Of a stretch of DNA of 64,000 nucleotides, positions 1-8,713 are shown in pieces. The notes under the pieces were generated by a model, which ran no database searches, was not told the origin of the DNA, and saw only the letters and a list, made by a program, of their open reading frames with translations. Location of the stretch: contig NC_067203.1 in the NCBI RefSeq assembly GCF_026262505.1, positions 19,077,411 through 19,141,410 on the forward strand, in the 5' to 3' direction. The stretch comes from Trichomonas vaginalis G3. Lineage: Eukaryota; Parabasalia; Trichomonadida; Trichomonadidae. Made by a program: the position numbers and the translations under genes. Numbering within the stretch: position 1 is the first letter of the stretch; each line of letters starts with the position of its first letter.

Positions 1-483
1 AATCCTTCTTACAGTCCAAGTGGTCAGGAAATTGATGATGAACAATTTGATGCAAATTTGAAGTTGAGAAAAGAAATTTTCATGGCAAATATGATTAAAT
101 ATGAAAAAGTGAATCAAAATGAAGCAGAAAATTACTGGTCTGATGTTGAAAAGTTTTATAACAATATCCCTTATGTTTCAACTGTTTTCTTCAGACAAAG
201 TAAAGTTGTAAAAGTTACTCTTCTCGATCAGTTTGAGATGTCTGAATTCCCGAGAATTCCTTTCCAAAAGAGGATCTGTTTGTGGATTATTTTGGCGAAA
301 GTAACTGATCAAACAGTTGTTGCATCAAAGTTCGTGATTTTGAAAGAGAAAACAGAGAATTTCGAAGAAATTGTTTCGTTCCAAGATTTGGAATTCAATC
401 CAAACGAAGTCAAAGTTTACTATTCTTGTGATTCGTTTGTTGGAGGATATTCCAGTGGTGAAGCAGAGATACAGGATGCTTAA
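1..483 (+). CDS. Sec63/Brr2-type protein, C-terminal part (5' end outside window)
   Basis: The frame is open from base 1 to a TAA at 481-483, so only the last 160 codons or so are present. The end has the pattern of the C-terminal Ig-like part of the Sec63 domain: a tryptophan in LWIILAK, a middle strand around SKFVILKEK, and a final strand YYSCDSFVGGY, which resembles the SDxYxG ending of Sec63 and Brr2-like helicases. Sec63 acts in ER translocation and Brr2/ASCC3 are RNA helicases; this fragment cannot tell them apart. The stop lies in TAAA, the motif reported as the polyadenylation signal in trichomonads. The family call rests on recognition by eye. Confidence 0.6.
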   Translation, partial: NPSYSPSGQEIDDEQFDANLKLRKEIFMANMIKYEKVNQNEAENYWSDVEKFYNNIPYVSTVFFRQSKVVKVTLLDQFEMSEFPRIPFQKRICLWIILAKVTDQTVVASKFVILKEKTENFEEIVSFQDLEFNPNEVKVYYSCDSFVGGYSSGEAEIQDA

Positions 484-810
484 AATTTATATTTTGTTTT
501 TTTATAAATAAAAAAATATTTTTTGTTTTGTTGTTGAATATCGACTTATTGTTTTTAAAGCACAACAAATACTCAGAATCTATATATAAAGTATAAACTA
601 ATACATAGAATGGATTAGTTGTTTAACAAGTTTCTTAAGATCAACTTTAATTTTAATTTCAATAATCGATGTCAAAATCTGCGTTAATTAGTAAAATGAA
701 CCTTCATGTTATAATTGTCTTGTGTAAGGCAATTGTCTTTGGATAAAGTCAAGTTTATGGTGATATGTCAAATTCGTTTTTTGCCAAGTAAAGAAGATTT
801 TCAAAATCTT

Positions 811-815
811 TCACT
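811..815 (+). promoter_or_regulatory. Initiator (Inr) TCACT for the 832-1512 gene
   Basis: TCACT fits the T. vaginalis initiator TCA(+1)Y(T/A). It lies 21 bases before the ATG at 832 and supports that start over a non-ATG start further upstream. Confidence 0.5.
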
Positions 816-831
816 TTTTTTGAAAATAAAA

Positions 832-1512
832 ATGAATAAAGATGTTCAACTTGACTATACTTTTCTAACTGATGAACCATATACATCAGAGTTATACAGC
901 AGTTTACTTGAGCCGGCACTCAATCAAGTGAAAGAATCATATACAATGTCTCATAAAAAACCAATTACAAGAGAACAAATCGCAAAAATTATTATTTCTT
1001 CTGCAGCTCAAGGAGCAGCAATAGGATTTTTGCGTGCTTCTACAAAAGTCGCATTTGGAAACATGACTCACGATTACGAATCACAAGAAAAGAAAGGTCC
1101 TAAGGACTTGTATTTCCTTCAGTATTACACAAACCCAAAGAAATATCCTTCCATGCTTAGAGGACTCAAATCTGAATTAAAAGTAGAAATTTCTTACAAG
1201 ACTTGCCAAAAATCATTGAATGCGCTTTCTAAAATCTTAATTAACCCGAAAAACTTAGAGTTTCATCAGTCTCTTGGCGTTAGTCTTGTTAGAACATTCA
1301 CTTGTAATCTCATTACAGCATCGACTGTTTATCCTCTATCATTATATTTATACACGAACCATTCTGCTGAAGAAATCATGCGTAAAACTCTCAAACACGC
1401 TGGACCTGGTTCATTATTTTCGAGCTTTACTTCTCTCGGCTTATCGATTGTTAAATCGCTTCTGCCCTCACAAAAAGATACTATTTCTGTTCTTATGGAT
1501 ATTATTTCTTAA
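832..1512 (+). CDS. Unrecognised host protein, 226 aa, with hydrophobic segments
   Basis: This is an intact frame from ATG 832 to TAA. The frame is open further upstream, but the initiator at 811-815 favours this ATG. I do not recognise a family. Three stretches are apolar: one around AKIIISSAAQGAAIGFL (roughly residues 52-70), one around LITASTVYPLSLYLY (roughly 160-180), and one near the C-terminus. A peripheral or integral membrane protein is therefore possible. It is collinear with the upstream Sec63/Brr2-type gene, about 350 bases away. Its own 3' flank carries the Polinton insertion about 570 bases downstream. Confidence 0.65.
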   Translation: MNKDVQLDYTFLTDEPYTSELYSSLLEPALNQVKESYTMSHKKPITREQIAKIIISSAAQGAAIGFLRASTKVAFGNMTHDYESQEKKGPKDLYFLQYYTNPKKYPSMLRGLKSELKVEISYKTCQKSLNALSKILINPKNLEFHQSLGVSLVRTFTCNLITASTVYPLSLYLYTNHSAEEIMRKTLKHAGPGSLFSSFTSLGLSIVKSLLPSQKDTISVLMDIIS

Positions 1513-2077
1513 GAATTTAGTTTTTATTTTTTATGTTCTTATTCCAGTTATCATACTGGGTTTCGGAACTTATTAAATGAACTATATAGTATATATAAAG
1601 AAAACTTTCATACTGATTTTGTTTGATTTTTAAAAAAGATATAAAAATGTGAGATATTTATACAAAATTCAATAAATGATGCTGGAAAAGAGTAATACTA
1701 TAGTGCATGTACTTCTATTAAATGTATTTGTTATGTTTTTGGCTGATCTGATTGCTTTCTAAAGCTATATATTGATGATAGAGCGTCAGTTTGACAAGAA
1801 AGTTTTTTTATCGTCGTGATGTGATTTTTCGTTATCAGAAAGACACAAAAGTTACAATTTAAAATGTACGATATCTTATTATTATAATTTTCTTTTCCTA
1901 AGCCCAAAAGTCTGATTTCAATAATTTGAATTAAAGGCTAACCGCAGTTAATTCAATTTTTAATATGGATAAAATGATTGATTCATCCATAAAAGTCAAA
2001 TTAAGTGATTCCGAATTTATGAAAAAGGTCAGCTGTCAGATTTAATTCAAATCCTCCCTCCAGCAATTTTGATGAGT
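1513..2077. other. AT-rich intergenic spacer
   Basis: No convincing gene is visible. Two very short ATG-started frames (about 28 and 26 codons, near 1678 and 1964) look like chance. The spacer ends at the target duplication of Polinton A. Confidence 0.5.
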
Positions 2078-2082
2078 GCATA

Positions 2083-2130
2083 AGGTCAGGTAGGTGGGGC
2101 TTCCAGGCGCGTTGCGCCCTCTAGCCCATA
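2083..2130 (+). repeat. Left terminal inverted repeat and hairpin of Polinton A
   Basis: A single copy of the terminal module GGGGCTTCCAGGCGC-GTT-GCGCCCTCTAGCCC. GGCGC pairs with GCGCC across a GTT loop, and GGGCT pairs with AGCCC outside it. The sequence matches the ends of B and C and is inverted at 28670-28714. Confidence 0.85.
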
Positions 2131-2290
2131 AGAAATTTTGCCCAAGACCCAAGAGGAGGACCGAACCCCAGCCGACCAGCCGGTGACAAAACCAAAACCG
2201 TTGTTATTTACATCATATTAATGGTGTCACTTTTTAAATGTCACTTTTCTGTCACTTTTCGGGTAAAAACATTTTTATTATTATATATAA
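2131..2290 (+). promoter_or_regulatory. Subterminal leader with repeated Inr-like TCACTTTT motifs
   Basis: A GC-richer stretch near 2140-2190 (it includes the bases GACCGAACCCCAGCC) is shared inverted with the right end of B. Between about 2228 and 2262 there are three TCACTTTT motifs ahead of the methyltransferase ATG. TCA(C/T)(T/A) is the trichomonad initiator, so transcription probably starts here. The repeated motif is also present ahead of the B and C copies. Confidence 0.5.
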
Positions 2291-3107
2291 ATGAATTTTA
2301 CAAAACCGCCGTTACCGTTCTTTGGAAATAAGAGTAGATGTAAAGATATTATATTGAGAGACTTAAGAAACTACCGAATGGTCTAACATTTGTAGATTTG
2401 TTCGGTGGAAGTTTCTATATATCCCATTTATGTCATACAATATTCCCAGACTCAAAGATTATATGCAATGACTTCGACAACTATATGGACCGTCTCAAAC
2501 ATATTCCAGACACAAACAATATATTGAAAGAGTTAAAAGAAAAGATACCTATAGGTAAGATGGAACGTATACCATTAGATAAGAAAAATATTGTGAGAGA
2601 GGTTTTGAAAAAAGCAGAATATTAGACTGGGATAGTATATCTGCTAGACTATTATATAGTGGTGCTATAAGAGTTCATGACATTGAAACACTTATGTCAA
2701 AAGTTTTATATCTTAACTATACAAATGTTTTCAAAGAGGACATAGAAAAATATATTGAGGGTATAGAGTTTGTGAGATGTCATTGGACAGAGTTGTATGA
2801 AAAATATAAAGACAAGGAAAATGTTTTCTTTATAGTGGACCCGCCGTTCTATAACACATGGGATTTTCAATACCAAGTAGACTGGACTTTGAGAGACTCT
2901 TTAGAAACTTTAGACGTTATACATAACCATCCATGCTTTTACTTTACATCCGATAAAAGTGGTTTGGAAACCGTTATGAGATGGTTAGAGGACATACATG
3001 ACTATGAGTTTATATATGACAAGATAGAATATGAGAGAGGTCCTATAAACTGGAGAAAGTGTCACAATAAAGAAATTTTATTAGTAAGTAAATGTGGTTT
3101 GAAATAG
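2291..3107 (+). pseudogene. D12-class adenine methyltransferase, Polinton A copy (broken)
   Basis: This is the first gene of the element and is collinear with the open copy in C (49894-50712). It shows the family's FFGNKSR start, the DLFGGS AdoMet-binding motif and the DPPF catalytic motif of Dam/D12-type N6-adenine methyltransferases. Such enzymes methylate adenine in DNA. In a mobile element this could mark or protect its own DNA, which is an inference. The copy is broken. Confidence 0.85.
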
Positions 3108-3224
3108 GACTACTTGTTTTAGGTTTTTTCCATTGTGTCATTTATTTATTTGACGTGGCAGAAAAAGTACAGAGAATATGAAGATGAACCAATGCCTGCA
3201 AATGTTCAGCATATGTACTCGTAA
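3092..3224 (+). pseudogene. Small single-span membrane protein, Polinton A copy (broken)
   Basis: It overlaps the 3' end of the methyltransferase in another frame. The start MWFEIGLLVLGFFHCVIY gives one clear membrane span. Copies in B (47189-47320) and C (50697-50828) are open. No family is recognised. Confidence 0.6.
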
Positions 3225-3247
3225 GAGATATTTTTATCTAATATTAA

Positions 3248-3610
3248 ATGGACGCACAGAACTTAGCGAATGCACAGCAACCTGGACAACCAAACCCAGA
3301 GAATATTCCAAATGAAGTTAGAATACAAACTGCAATGGCAAACTATGGTCAAGTGCCAACAGATGTACAAATGCAAACTGCCATGTCAAATGACGCTGCG
3401 TTAGGTTTGCCACCATGGTATGCAAATATGAGATGGAAAGAGTTTTATACAAACCCTGAAGTGGGATATAAACAACTTTATGCAGATGACGCGAACACAG
3501 GAGTTGACCCAGAATATGTTTTCTACCAGAGGAGAAACAGAATGTATGAGCTCCAGTTAAAGAATGCTATGGAACTCAACAGGAAACGTAAAAGACTTGG
3601 CGGACATTAG
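3248..3610 (+). CDS. Small conserved Polinton protein, 120 aa, Gln/Asn/Pro-rich start
   Basis: Open frame from ATG to TAG, nearly identical in B (46803-47165) and broken in C. The first third is rich in Q, N, A and P. The middle has WYANMRWKEFYTNPEVGYKQLY, and the C-terminus is basic (NRKRKRLGGH). It has no membrane segment. It sits in the block of small structural-looking genes between methyltransferase and fibre, so a minor virion protein is a guess. I do not recognise the family. Confidence 0.75.
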   Translation: MDAQNLANAQQPGQPNPENIPNEVRIQTAMANYGQVPTDVQMQTAMSNDAALGLPPWYANMRWKEFYTNPEVGYKQLYADDANTGVDPEYVFYQRRNRMYELQLKNAMELNRKRKRLGGH

Positions 3611-3628
3611 ATTTTTACATATAGTAAA

Positions 3629-3862
3629 ATGGGTTTCTTCAGTAAGATAGGAAACTTCTTTCGAAATGTTGGAAGAGGTATATGGAATGGAATAAAATCT
3701 GTCGGAAGAGGAGTATGGAACGGTGTCAAAAATATTGGTAAAAGAGTAGGTCAGTTTGTTGGTATTATACCTAAAGACCCTGAACCAGAAGAACAAGCTC
3801 CTGTAATACAACAGCCTGAACCTGCACCACAGTCAAGTTGGCAACCACAACCGGTATATTAA
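3629..3862 (+). CDS. Small amphipathic Gly/aromatic-rich protein, 77 aa
   Basis: Open frame. The first 50 residues alternate glycine, bulky hydrophobic and basic residues (MGFFSKIGNFFRNVGRGIW, then repeated GIWNGIKSVGRGVWNGVKN), giving tandem 11-residue-like amphipathic units. The tail is rich in Pro, Glu and Gln. The pattern recalls membrane-active minor capsid peptides such as adenovirus pVI/pX, but there is no sequence proof. Copies are at 46552-46785 (open) and 51233-51474 (broken). Confidence 0.7.
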   Translation: MGFFSKIGNFFRNVGRGIWNGIKSVGRGVWNGVKNIGKRVGQFVGIIPKDPEPEEQAPVIQQPEPAPQSSWQPQPVY

Positions 3863-3866
3863 AAAG

Positions 3867-4717
3867 TTATATTTTTATCGTTCGATAGTAGTTGTATATG
3901 AAACTAAGTTCTAAGTAAAACGCATGGTATAATGGAATTATTCTTTTTCTTCCATCTGTAGTAAACCATACTTGAAAGTCTGAAATACTTCCACTTGGTG
4001 GTTCGTATAACTTTGTAGGTTTTTCGTAAAAGTCATTCATCAGACATAAGAAAGAGTTTTGCGCACCAGAAAATGAAGCATGAACAATAATAGCATCTGG
4101 GTCGAAAATATTTTCATATGTTCCATTAGTTTTTTCGACTTCATAATAGTCCGGGTGTACTGGATATGCTGCAGGCTGATTAACATCCTCATAAATCTAT
4201 ACCATGCCAAGTTGTTATATTTTGTAGAAATATAAACGTTTTCTCCAAGGTCTTCTATTTTATTGATTTTAACAGTTGCATTTTTCCTGTCATAAATAAT
4301 ATCGAGATGGTATTCTCCTTCGTCAATGTTAAACTGGTTTGCATATTCAATATAGATATCGTTTATTTTTTCTTGAAAAGCTTGAAGAGTTGTTTCTAAG
4401 TTTATAAGCAAATTAACTTGTAAAAGTTTTTCCTTGTTCAAATTTCTCATACATACGTTTTTTCTTTGTTATAGTATCGAACTTCAAAACCGACCGTAAA
4501 TGGGAAACCATGTATGGCTTCTGAAATGAACTTCATTCTACGAAAGCCAATAGCTTTTGTGACGGATGGGTCTCTTAACCATCTTAATGGGTAGTCAAAA
4601 CGATAGCCTTCATGCTTTACGGTATCTGTCTCAAACTTTTGACCGACATTAGTAAAAAGTTCATCTAATGGTTTAGTTGTAGCAACTCTAGAATTTTCTT
4701 TTTTCTATTGGAAGCAT
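3867..4717 (-). pseudogene. Modular minor protein with variable middle, Polinton A copy (broken)
   Basis: The start MLPIEKENSRVATTKPLDEL and the end (HASFSGAQNSFLC ... FYLELSFIYNYYRT) are shared with B and C. The middle resembles C but differs strongly from B. It is divergent to the fibre gene, with only 17 bases between the two start codons, which suggests a shared promoter. No family is recognised. The neighbourhood (fibre, small structural proteins) suggests a surface or vertex protein. Broken. Confidence 0.65.
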
Positions 4718-4734
4718 ATTTATATATAATAAAA

Positions 4735-6528
4735 ATGTCAAATGAAACAGCGTCTATGAGAGAAATACAAACACAACCGACAACTCATTATGCAAGCTCT
4801 AAATAAGAACACAACAAACTTTTCAAAACTATTCTAAGATATCTGAGTCATTGAAAGGGGTGACTTAAAACTGACATTAAACCCTATAACAGATGAGTTT
4901 CTATTTCAAGACAATAAGAACAATACTGTCTGTATAAATCCAACAAAAGGAACTTTAAACGAGAAACCTATAAATGAACTTCTTTTGAAAGCAGATGTTG
5001 ACAACAAAGCTGACAAAGAATATGTAGACGATGTAATAGCAAAAGAAGAAGAAAGAGCTAACAATGCTTATGCAACAAAGAACATACTCATCCTGAACTA
5101 GCAGACAAAACATATGTTGACAATAAAATGTCAAGTGAAGTGACAAGAGCTGAAAACGAATATTCTAAAAAGACTCATATACATTATATTAACCAAATAC
5201 CAAGTCTTGAGGAAACATTAGAGACAAAAGCAGATAAGACTCATACACATTCTATATCTGATATTACAACTTACAAGAAACCTTAAACAGGAAAAGTGCC
5301 GTTGGACATACACATTCTATATCTGATATTACAAACTTACAAGAAAACCTTAAACAGGAAAAGTGCCGTTGGACATACACATACCATTGCAATATTACAA
5401 ACTTACAAGAAACCTTAAACAGGAAAGTGCCGTTGGACATACACATACATCTTCTGAAATAACAGACTTAAACGTTAGCCTTGAAAATAAAGCAGATAAA
5501 ACATATGTCAATGAAATATACCAAAGTTTGATAGGAACAAAAAATATTGAAACTATTGTTGGTGACTTTTCTGTCAATGAAGAAAATAAATATTTTAGAT
5601 GGCAGTTGGTACAGTCCTTAAAAAATGGTACACGGCATAAACTCATTCCGAAAAATAACAATGAAATGTATGTAAGCTATAAAAAGAATGGGTACACAAG
5701 TTAAAGTTCCATTAGACAACAACTGCTACTTAAACTTATATGGACGAACAAAAGAAATATTTAAGAGTTTATGAAATGGTGGATATGATATTACCTGACC
5801 CAGCTCCGGCACCACATTATTATGACTATGGAGATGACGACAGAACACCACATGTAGATGAACAAAAGCTAACATTATATTTAGATTATTATAGATCTAA
5901 AAGATATAATGCAATAGAAAAAACGAGAATAGTATTTATTATTATACAGATGACAGAAATAAATATTATAGTCAAGATTTTACCTACCCTGAAACATAAG
6001 ATTATATTATAAAAATATTCTGACACAAACCAGAAGAAACCTGAAATAGTTGCACTATATTTTAAGTTCAAAAGAGACAATCCTATAATATCTCATATGT
6101 TTGATTTAATGAACCCAGTAGGTTCTATTATACATCTATGGATGCAAGAGGTCCTCAAGTAATGTTTGGTGTTGGTGCATGGGAACAAAAATAGTCGACA
6201 GGTTTTTGTATTGTGCAAACTCTTCAAAGGAAACAGGTGGAAGTAAAACGATTTCAGGTGAAAATTTACCTGCACACAGTCATTACATAGATTTAAGTAC
6301 ATCTCAAGCAGGTTGGCATAGTCATAGATATTGGGATTGGTCAGGAATGACAAAAGGTAAAGATATGATGTTAAAGACGACGTTAAGTTTGCTATAAATT
6401 TTACTGGAATAACACTCAGGGAGAAGGAAACCATACACATTTCGTTTCAGGATATACGCAAACAACGGGACAAGTAAAGAATACATGCCACCTTACATGA
6501 CGTTTACGCATGTTATAGAATTGCTTAG
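4735..6528 (+). pseudogene. Phage-tail-fibre-like protein, Polinton A copy (broken)
   Basis: The start is MSNETASMREI. Next come KADKTYVD-type spacer segments and a few copies of a 22-residue unit around GHTHTIANITNLQ, as in phage tail-fibre repeats. The end contains DRFLYCANSS, GENLPAHSHYIDL and a PPYMT ending, the signature of phage tail-collar/receptor-binding tips. It converges on the integrase gene, and their stop codons overlap. The likely role is host attachment of a virus-like particle, which is an inference. Broken in several places; B and C carry different numbers of the 22-residue unit. Confidence 0.8.
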
Positions 6529-7476
6529 TCGTCATTTTCAACTTCTTTAGCATATTCGTCAGGAGTTGTCTTATATTTGTTAGGAACTCTTTGAAAGTAT
6601 ACCACCTTGAACTTTGACAAGTTTGAAACGAGGTCTGACAATAGTAGTTTTATCTTCTTGCTTGCAGTGTGTACATTTTGCCATGTTTGCCTAAAACTTC
6701 ATAATATTTCTTGTATACTTTCTTCTATTTTTACGAACACGAATGTGAGTACCTGTCGAGTTCCCATTGTTGTCATAGTCAATATGTATTTTCATATGGT
6801 CGCGTTTAGGTATTTCTATTTTACTTGTCACCTTTCTGAAGTTTGAAGCCCGGCATTCTTTCTTGTTTGTCTCTTTTGACTAAATTATTAAATATATAGT
6901 CTTTCTCTAAGTCAGGGTTGTTTTTCATTTCTTCGGGGTGGTTTCCCAAACCTTTTTGTTTACGGTTATTGTAAATATTTAAAACTTGTCTCATCTTTGC
7001 CATGGAGAAGTGTCTATACTTGTCGTCATATGACATTTCATTTGCTTCACCACCTTGTGGTTGGTTTAAGTCTCTTAACATTTTTATACAACCGTCAATG
7101 ACACCAAGAGCAGAATGGTTTTTGGTCGACAATGAAATATTGGTTTACATTTTTGAACGCAGATAGTTTTTTACATCATCTGATTTGAAAGAACTTTCAC
7201 AGTCAGATGTCAGTTTTGTTGGATGGTATTTGTCAACGAATATTGTCAAAGCAGTTTTCACATCTAAAATATTTTTTGGACCATAATGGTATGGTTTCAC
7301 AGTATCTTGTGTTTTGACCAACAAATATTAACCAGTATGGTGGTCCATCTTCTCTATACCTCGGAATGTTTCAAGATATCCATAAACCAAGCATTTGGTG
7401 TTGAACTAAAGATTTTTATCATGAGTGCTTTCTTTGTCGCTTTAGAAACATAGGAGTCCTTGTTCGGATTCGTAAT
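6525..7476 (-). pseudogene. Polinton integrase (rve family), copy A (broken)
   Basis: The core has the rve pattern: WFMDILENI, then TSDCESSF, then a QNHSALGVIDGCIK segment. A basic C-terminal part follows (GFKLQKGDKVKIEIP, RKNRRKYTREYYEVL) resembling an SH3-like/chromo-type DNA-binding tail. This enzyme inserts Polintons and produces the 5-6 bp duplications seen at A and B. It is divergent from the 7494 gene. Broken. Confidence 0.88.
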
Positions 7477-7493
7477 TTTTTACCCTATAAGAA

Positions 7494-7895
7494 ATGGGTT
7501 TATTTGGCGCATTAGCAGGAGTCGCATCTAGATTTTTACCCGCAGTGGGAACAATAGCCAGAGGTGCATTTGGAATTGGAAGGAAGATTTTGAGTACATT
7601 AGGTATACTGAAAGAGAAAGCACAACCTATTATACAAACTGTACAGAAAGGTTGGGATGTAGCACGAGATGCAACAAATCTTATTCCAAATCCTGAAACA
7701 AGAGGAAAAGTTCAAGGATGAATGGACAATGTAGGAAGACAAGCAGGAAACTATTATAACAAAGCAAATGACTATTATAACCAAGCAGGACACTATATGG
7801 ACCAAGGTGAAAGATTCTTTAACAGAGGATATAACCATGCACAACAATGGGTAAGCAATAACCAACCGCAACCACCTCAAACGTGGGGAATGTAA
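7494..7895 (+). pseudogene. Hydrophobic/Gly-rich minor capsid-like protein, copy A (broken)
   Basis: The N-terminus is a hydrophobic, glycine/alanine-rich amphipathic stretch (MGLFGALAGVASRFLP ... VGRKILSTLGIL). The C-terminal half is rich in Asn, Tyr and Gln. An open 133-aa copy is in B (42115-42516). Polinton and adenovirus minor proteins of this shape disrupt membranes during entry; the parallel is by pattern only. It is divergently transcribed from the integrase with a very short gap. Broken. Confidence 0.65.
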
Positions 7896-7914
7896 ATTTT
7901 TTTATTGAGATGAA

Positions 7915-8079
7915 ATGAACAATGCAGCATTGAGACAAATGAGTTCAAGATGGATTTGTCGGCTTCCAGCATTTAAACCGATACCATATAGTCAGGCTCA
8001 GCATGTGAAACTGAATGATATTATTAAAGGAACCATCCCACCTCCACAACAACAACCAGTTGAAAACAAACCAAACTAA
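7915..8079 (+). CDS. Small protein, 54 aa, constant ends and variable middle
   Basis: Open ATG-to-TAA frame just after the preceding gene and 19 bases before the next. The start MNNAALRQMSSRWICRLPA and the end PVENKPN match the C copy (55185-55337), but the central 28 residues are unrelated. No family is recognised. Confidence 0.6.
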   Translation: MNNAALRQMSSRWICRLPAFKPIPYSQAQHVKLNDIIKGTIPPPQQQPVENKPN

Positions 8080-8098
8080 AATTTTTTACTGAGATGAA

Positions 8099-8683
8099 AT
8101 GACCGAAGAAGTTGAAACGGTAGATTTGACACCACAAACAAAAAGTTCAGAACCATTGTCAAAACCTGTCAAAGAACTTACAGATGAAGAGAAAAATTCA
8201 ATAATAGAAAGTGCCAGGTCTGGAAATACAAACCCTAACTATAAAGTCACTTTTCATAGAAATAGAACGGCTAGTATCTCAAAAAAGAAACAGACTCTCA
8301 CAAATAAAATATTGAAGTCTGAAGGAGCTTTCGAGACAACAGATGGAAAAGTTTACTTCACTGACCAACAGTTCATTATAGAACATCTCATTGACTTAGA
8401 GTCGAAATATTCTAAACTTTACAACAAACACAAAAAGTTGAAAGGAAAACAAAAACAAATGGCATATGATATTTATGAAGATGTTGACGACACAACTGTT
8501 CCTGCAAGTGAAGTAAAGTCAGAGGAACCGAAAATTGACGAAAAACCGATAGAAGAAGAAAAACCAAAAACTAAAGATAAACCAAAACCAAAGTTTAGTT
8601 TCCAAACTAAACCAAGTCAACCTTCATTAGCTGGTATGGGTTGGCGTCAAAGACTTATGGCAGCAGGCGGTTATGTAAAGTAA
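8099..8683 (+). CDS. Unrecognised charged Polinton protein, 194 aa
   Basis: Open frame. An acidic N-terminus (MTEEVETVDLTPQ) is followed by a segment around residues 40-80 (NPNYKVTFHRN, SISKKKQTL), a short predicted coiled coil (LIDLESKYSKLYNKHKKLKGKQ), a Glu/Lys/Pro-rich linker, and a C-terminus ending SLAGMGWRQRLMAAGGYVK. The preceding flank ACTGAGATGAA is repeated ahead of the 7915 gene. Copies in B (cut by the assembly gap) and C are broken. Function unknown. Confidence 0.7.
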   Translation: MTEEVETVDLTPQTKSSEPLSKPVKELTDEEKNSIIESARSGNTNPNYKVTFHRNRTASISKKKQTLTNKILKSEGAFETTDGKVYFTDQQFIIEHLIDLESKYSKLYNKHKKLKGKQKQMAYDIYEDVDDTTVPASEVKSEEPKIDEKPIEEEKPKTKDKPKPKFSFQTKPSQPSLAGMGWRQRLMAAGGYVK

Positions 8684-8713
8684 AGAAAAAAATATTTTTT
8701 CATTTTTATAAAA

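Noticed and set aside
715-831. N-terminal extension of the 832-1512 gene from a non-ATG start
   Set aside because: No ATG lies at the upstream position; the TCACT initiator sits inside the extension and points to ATG 832.
2131-2200. tRNA-like B box in the GC-rich subterminal leader
   Set aside because: The GGTTCGGTCC on the minus strand lacks an A box at a suitable distance and the flanking arms do not pair.
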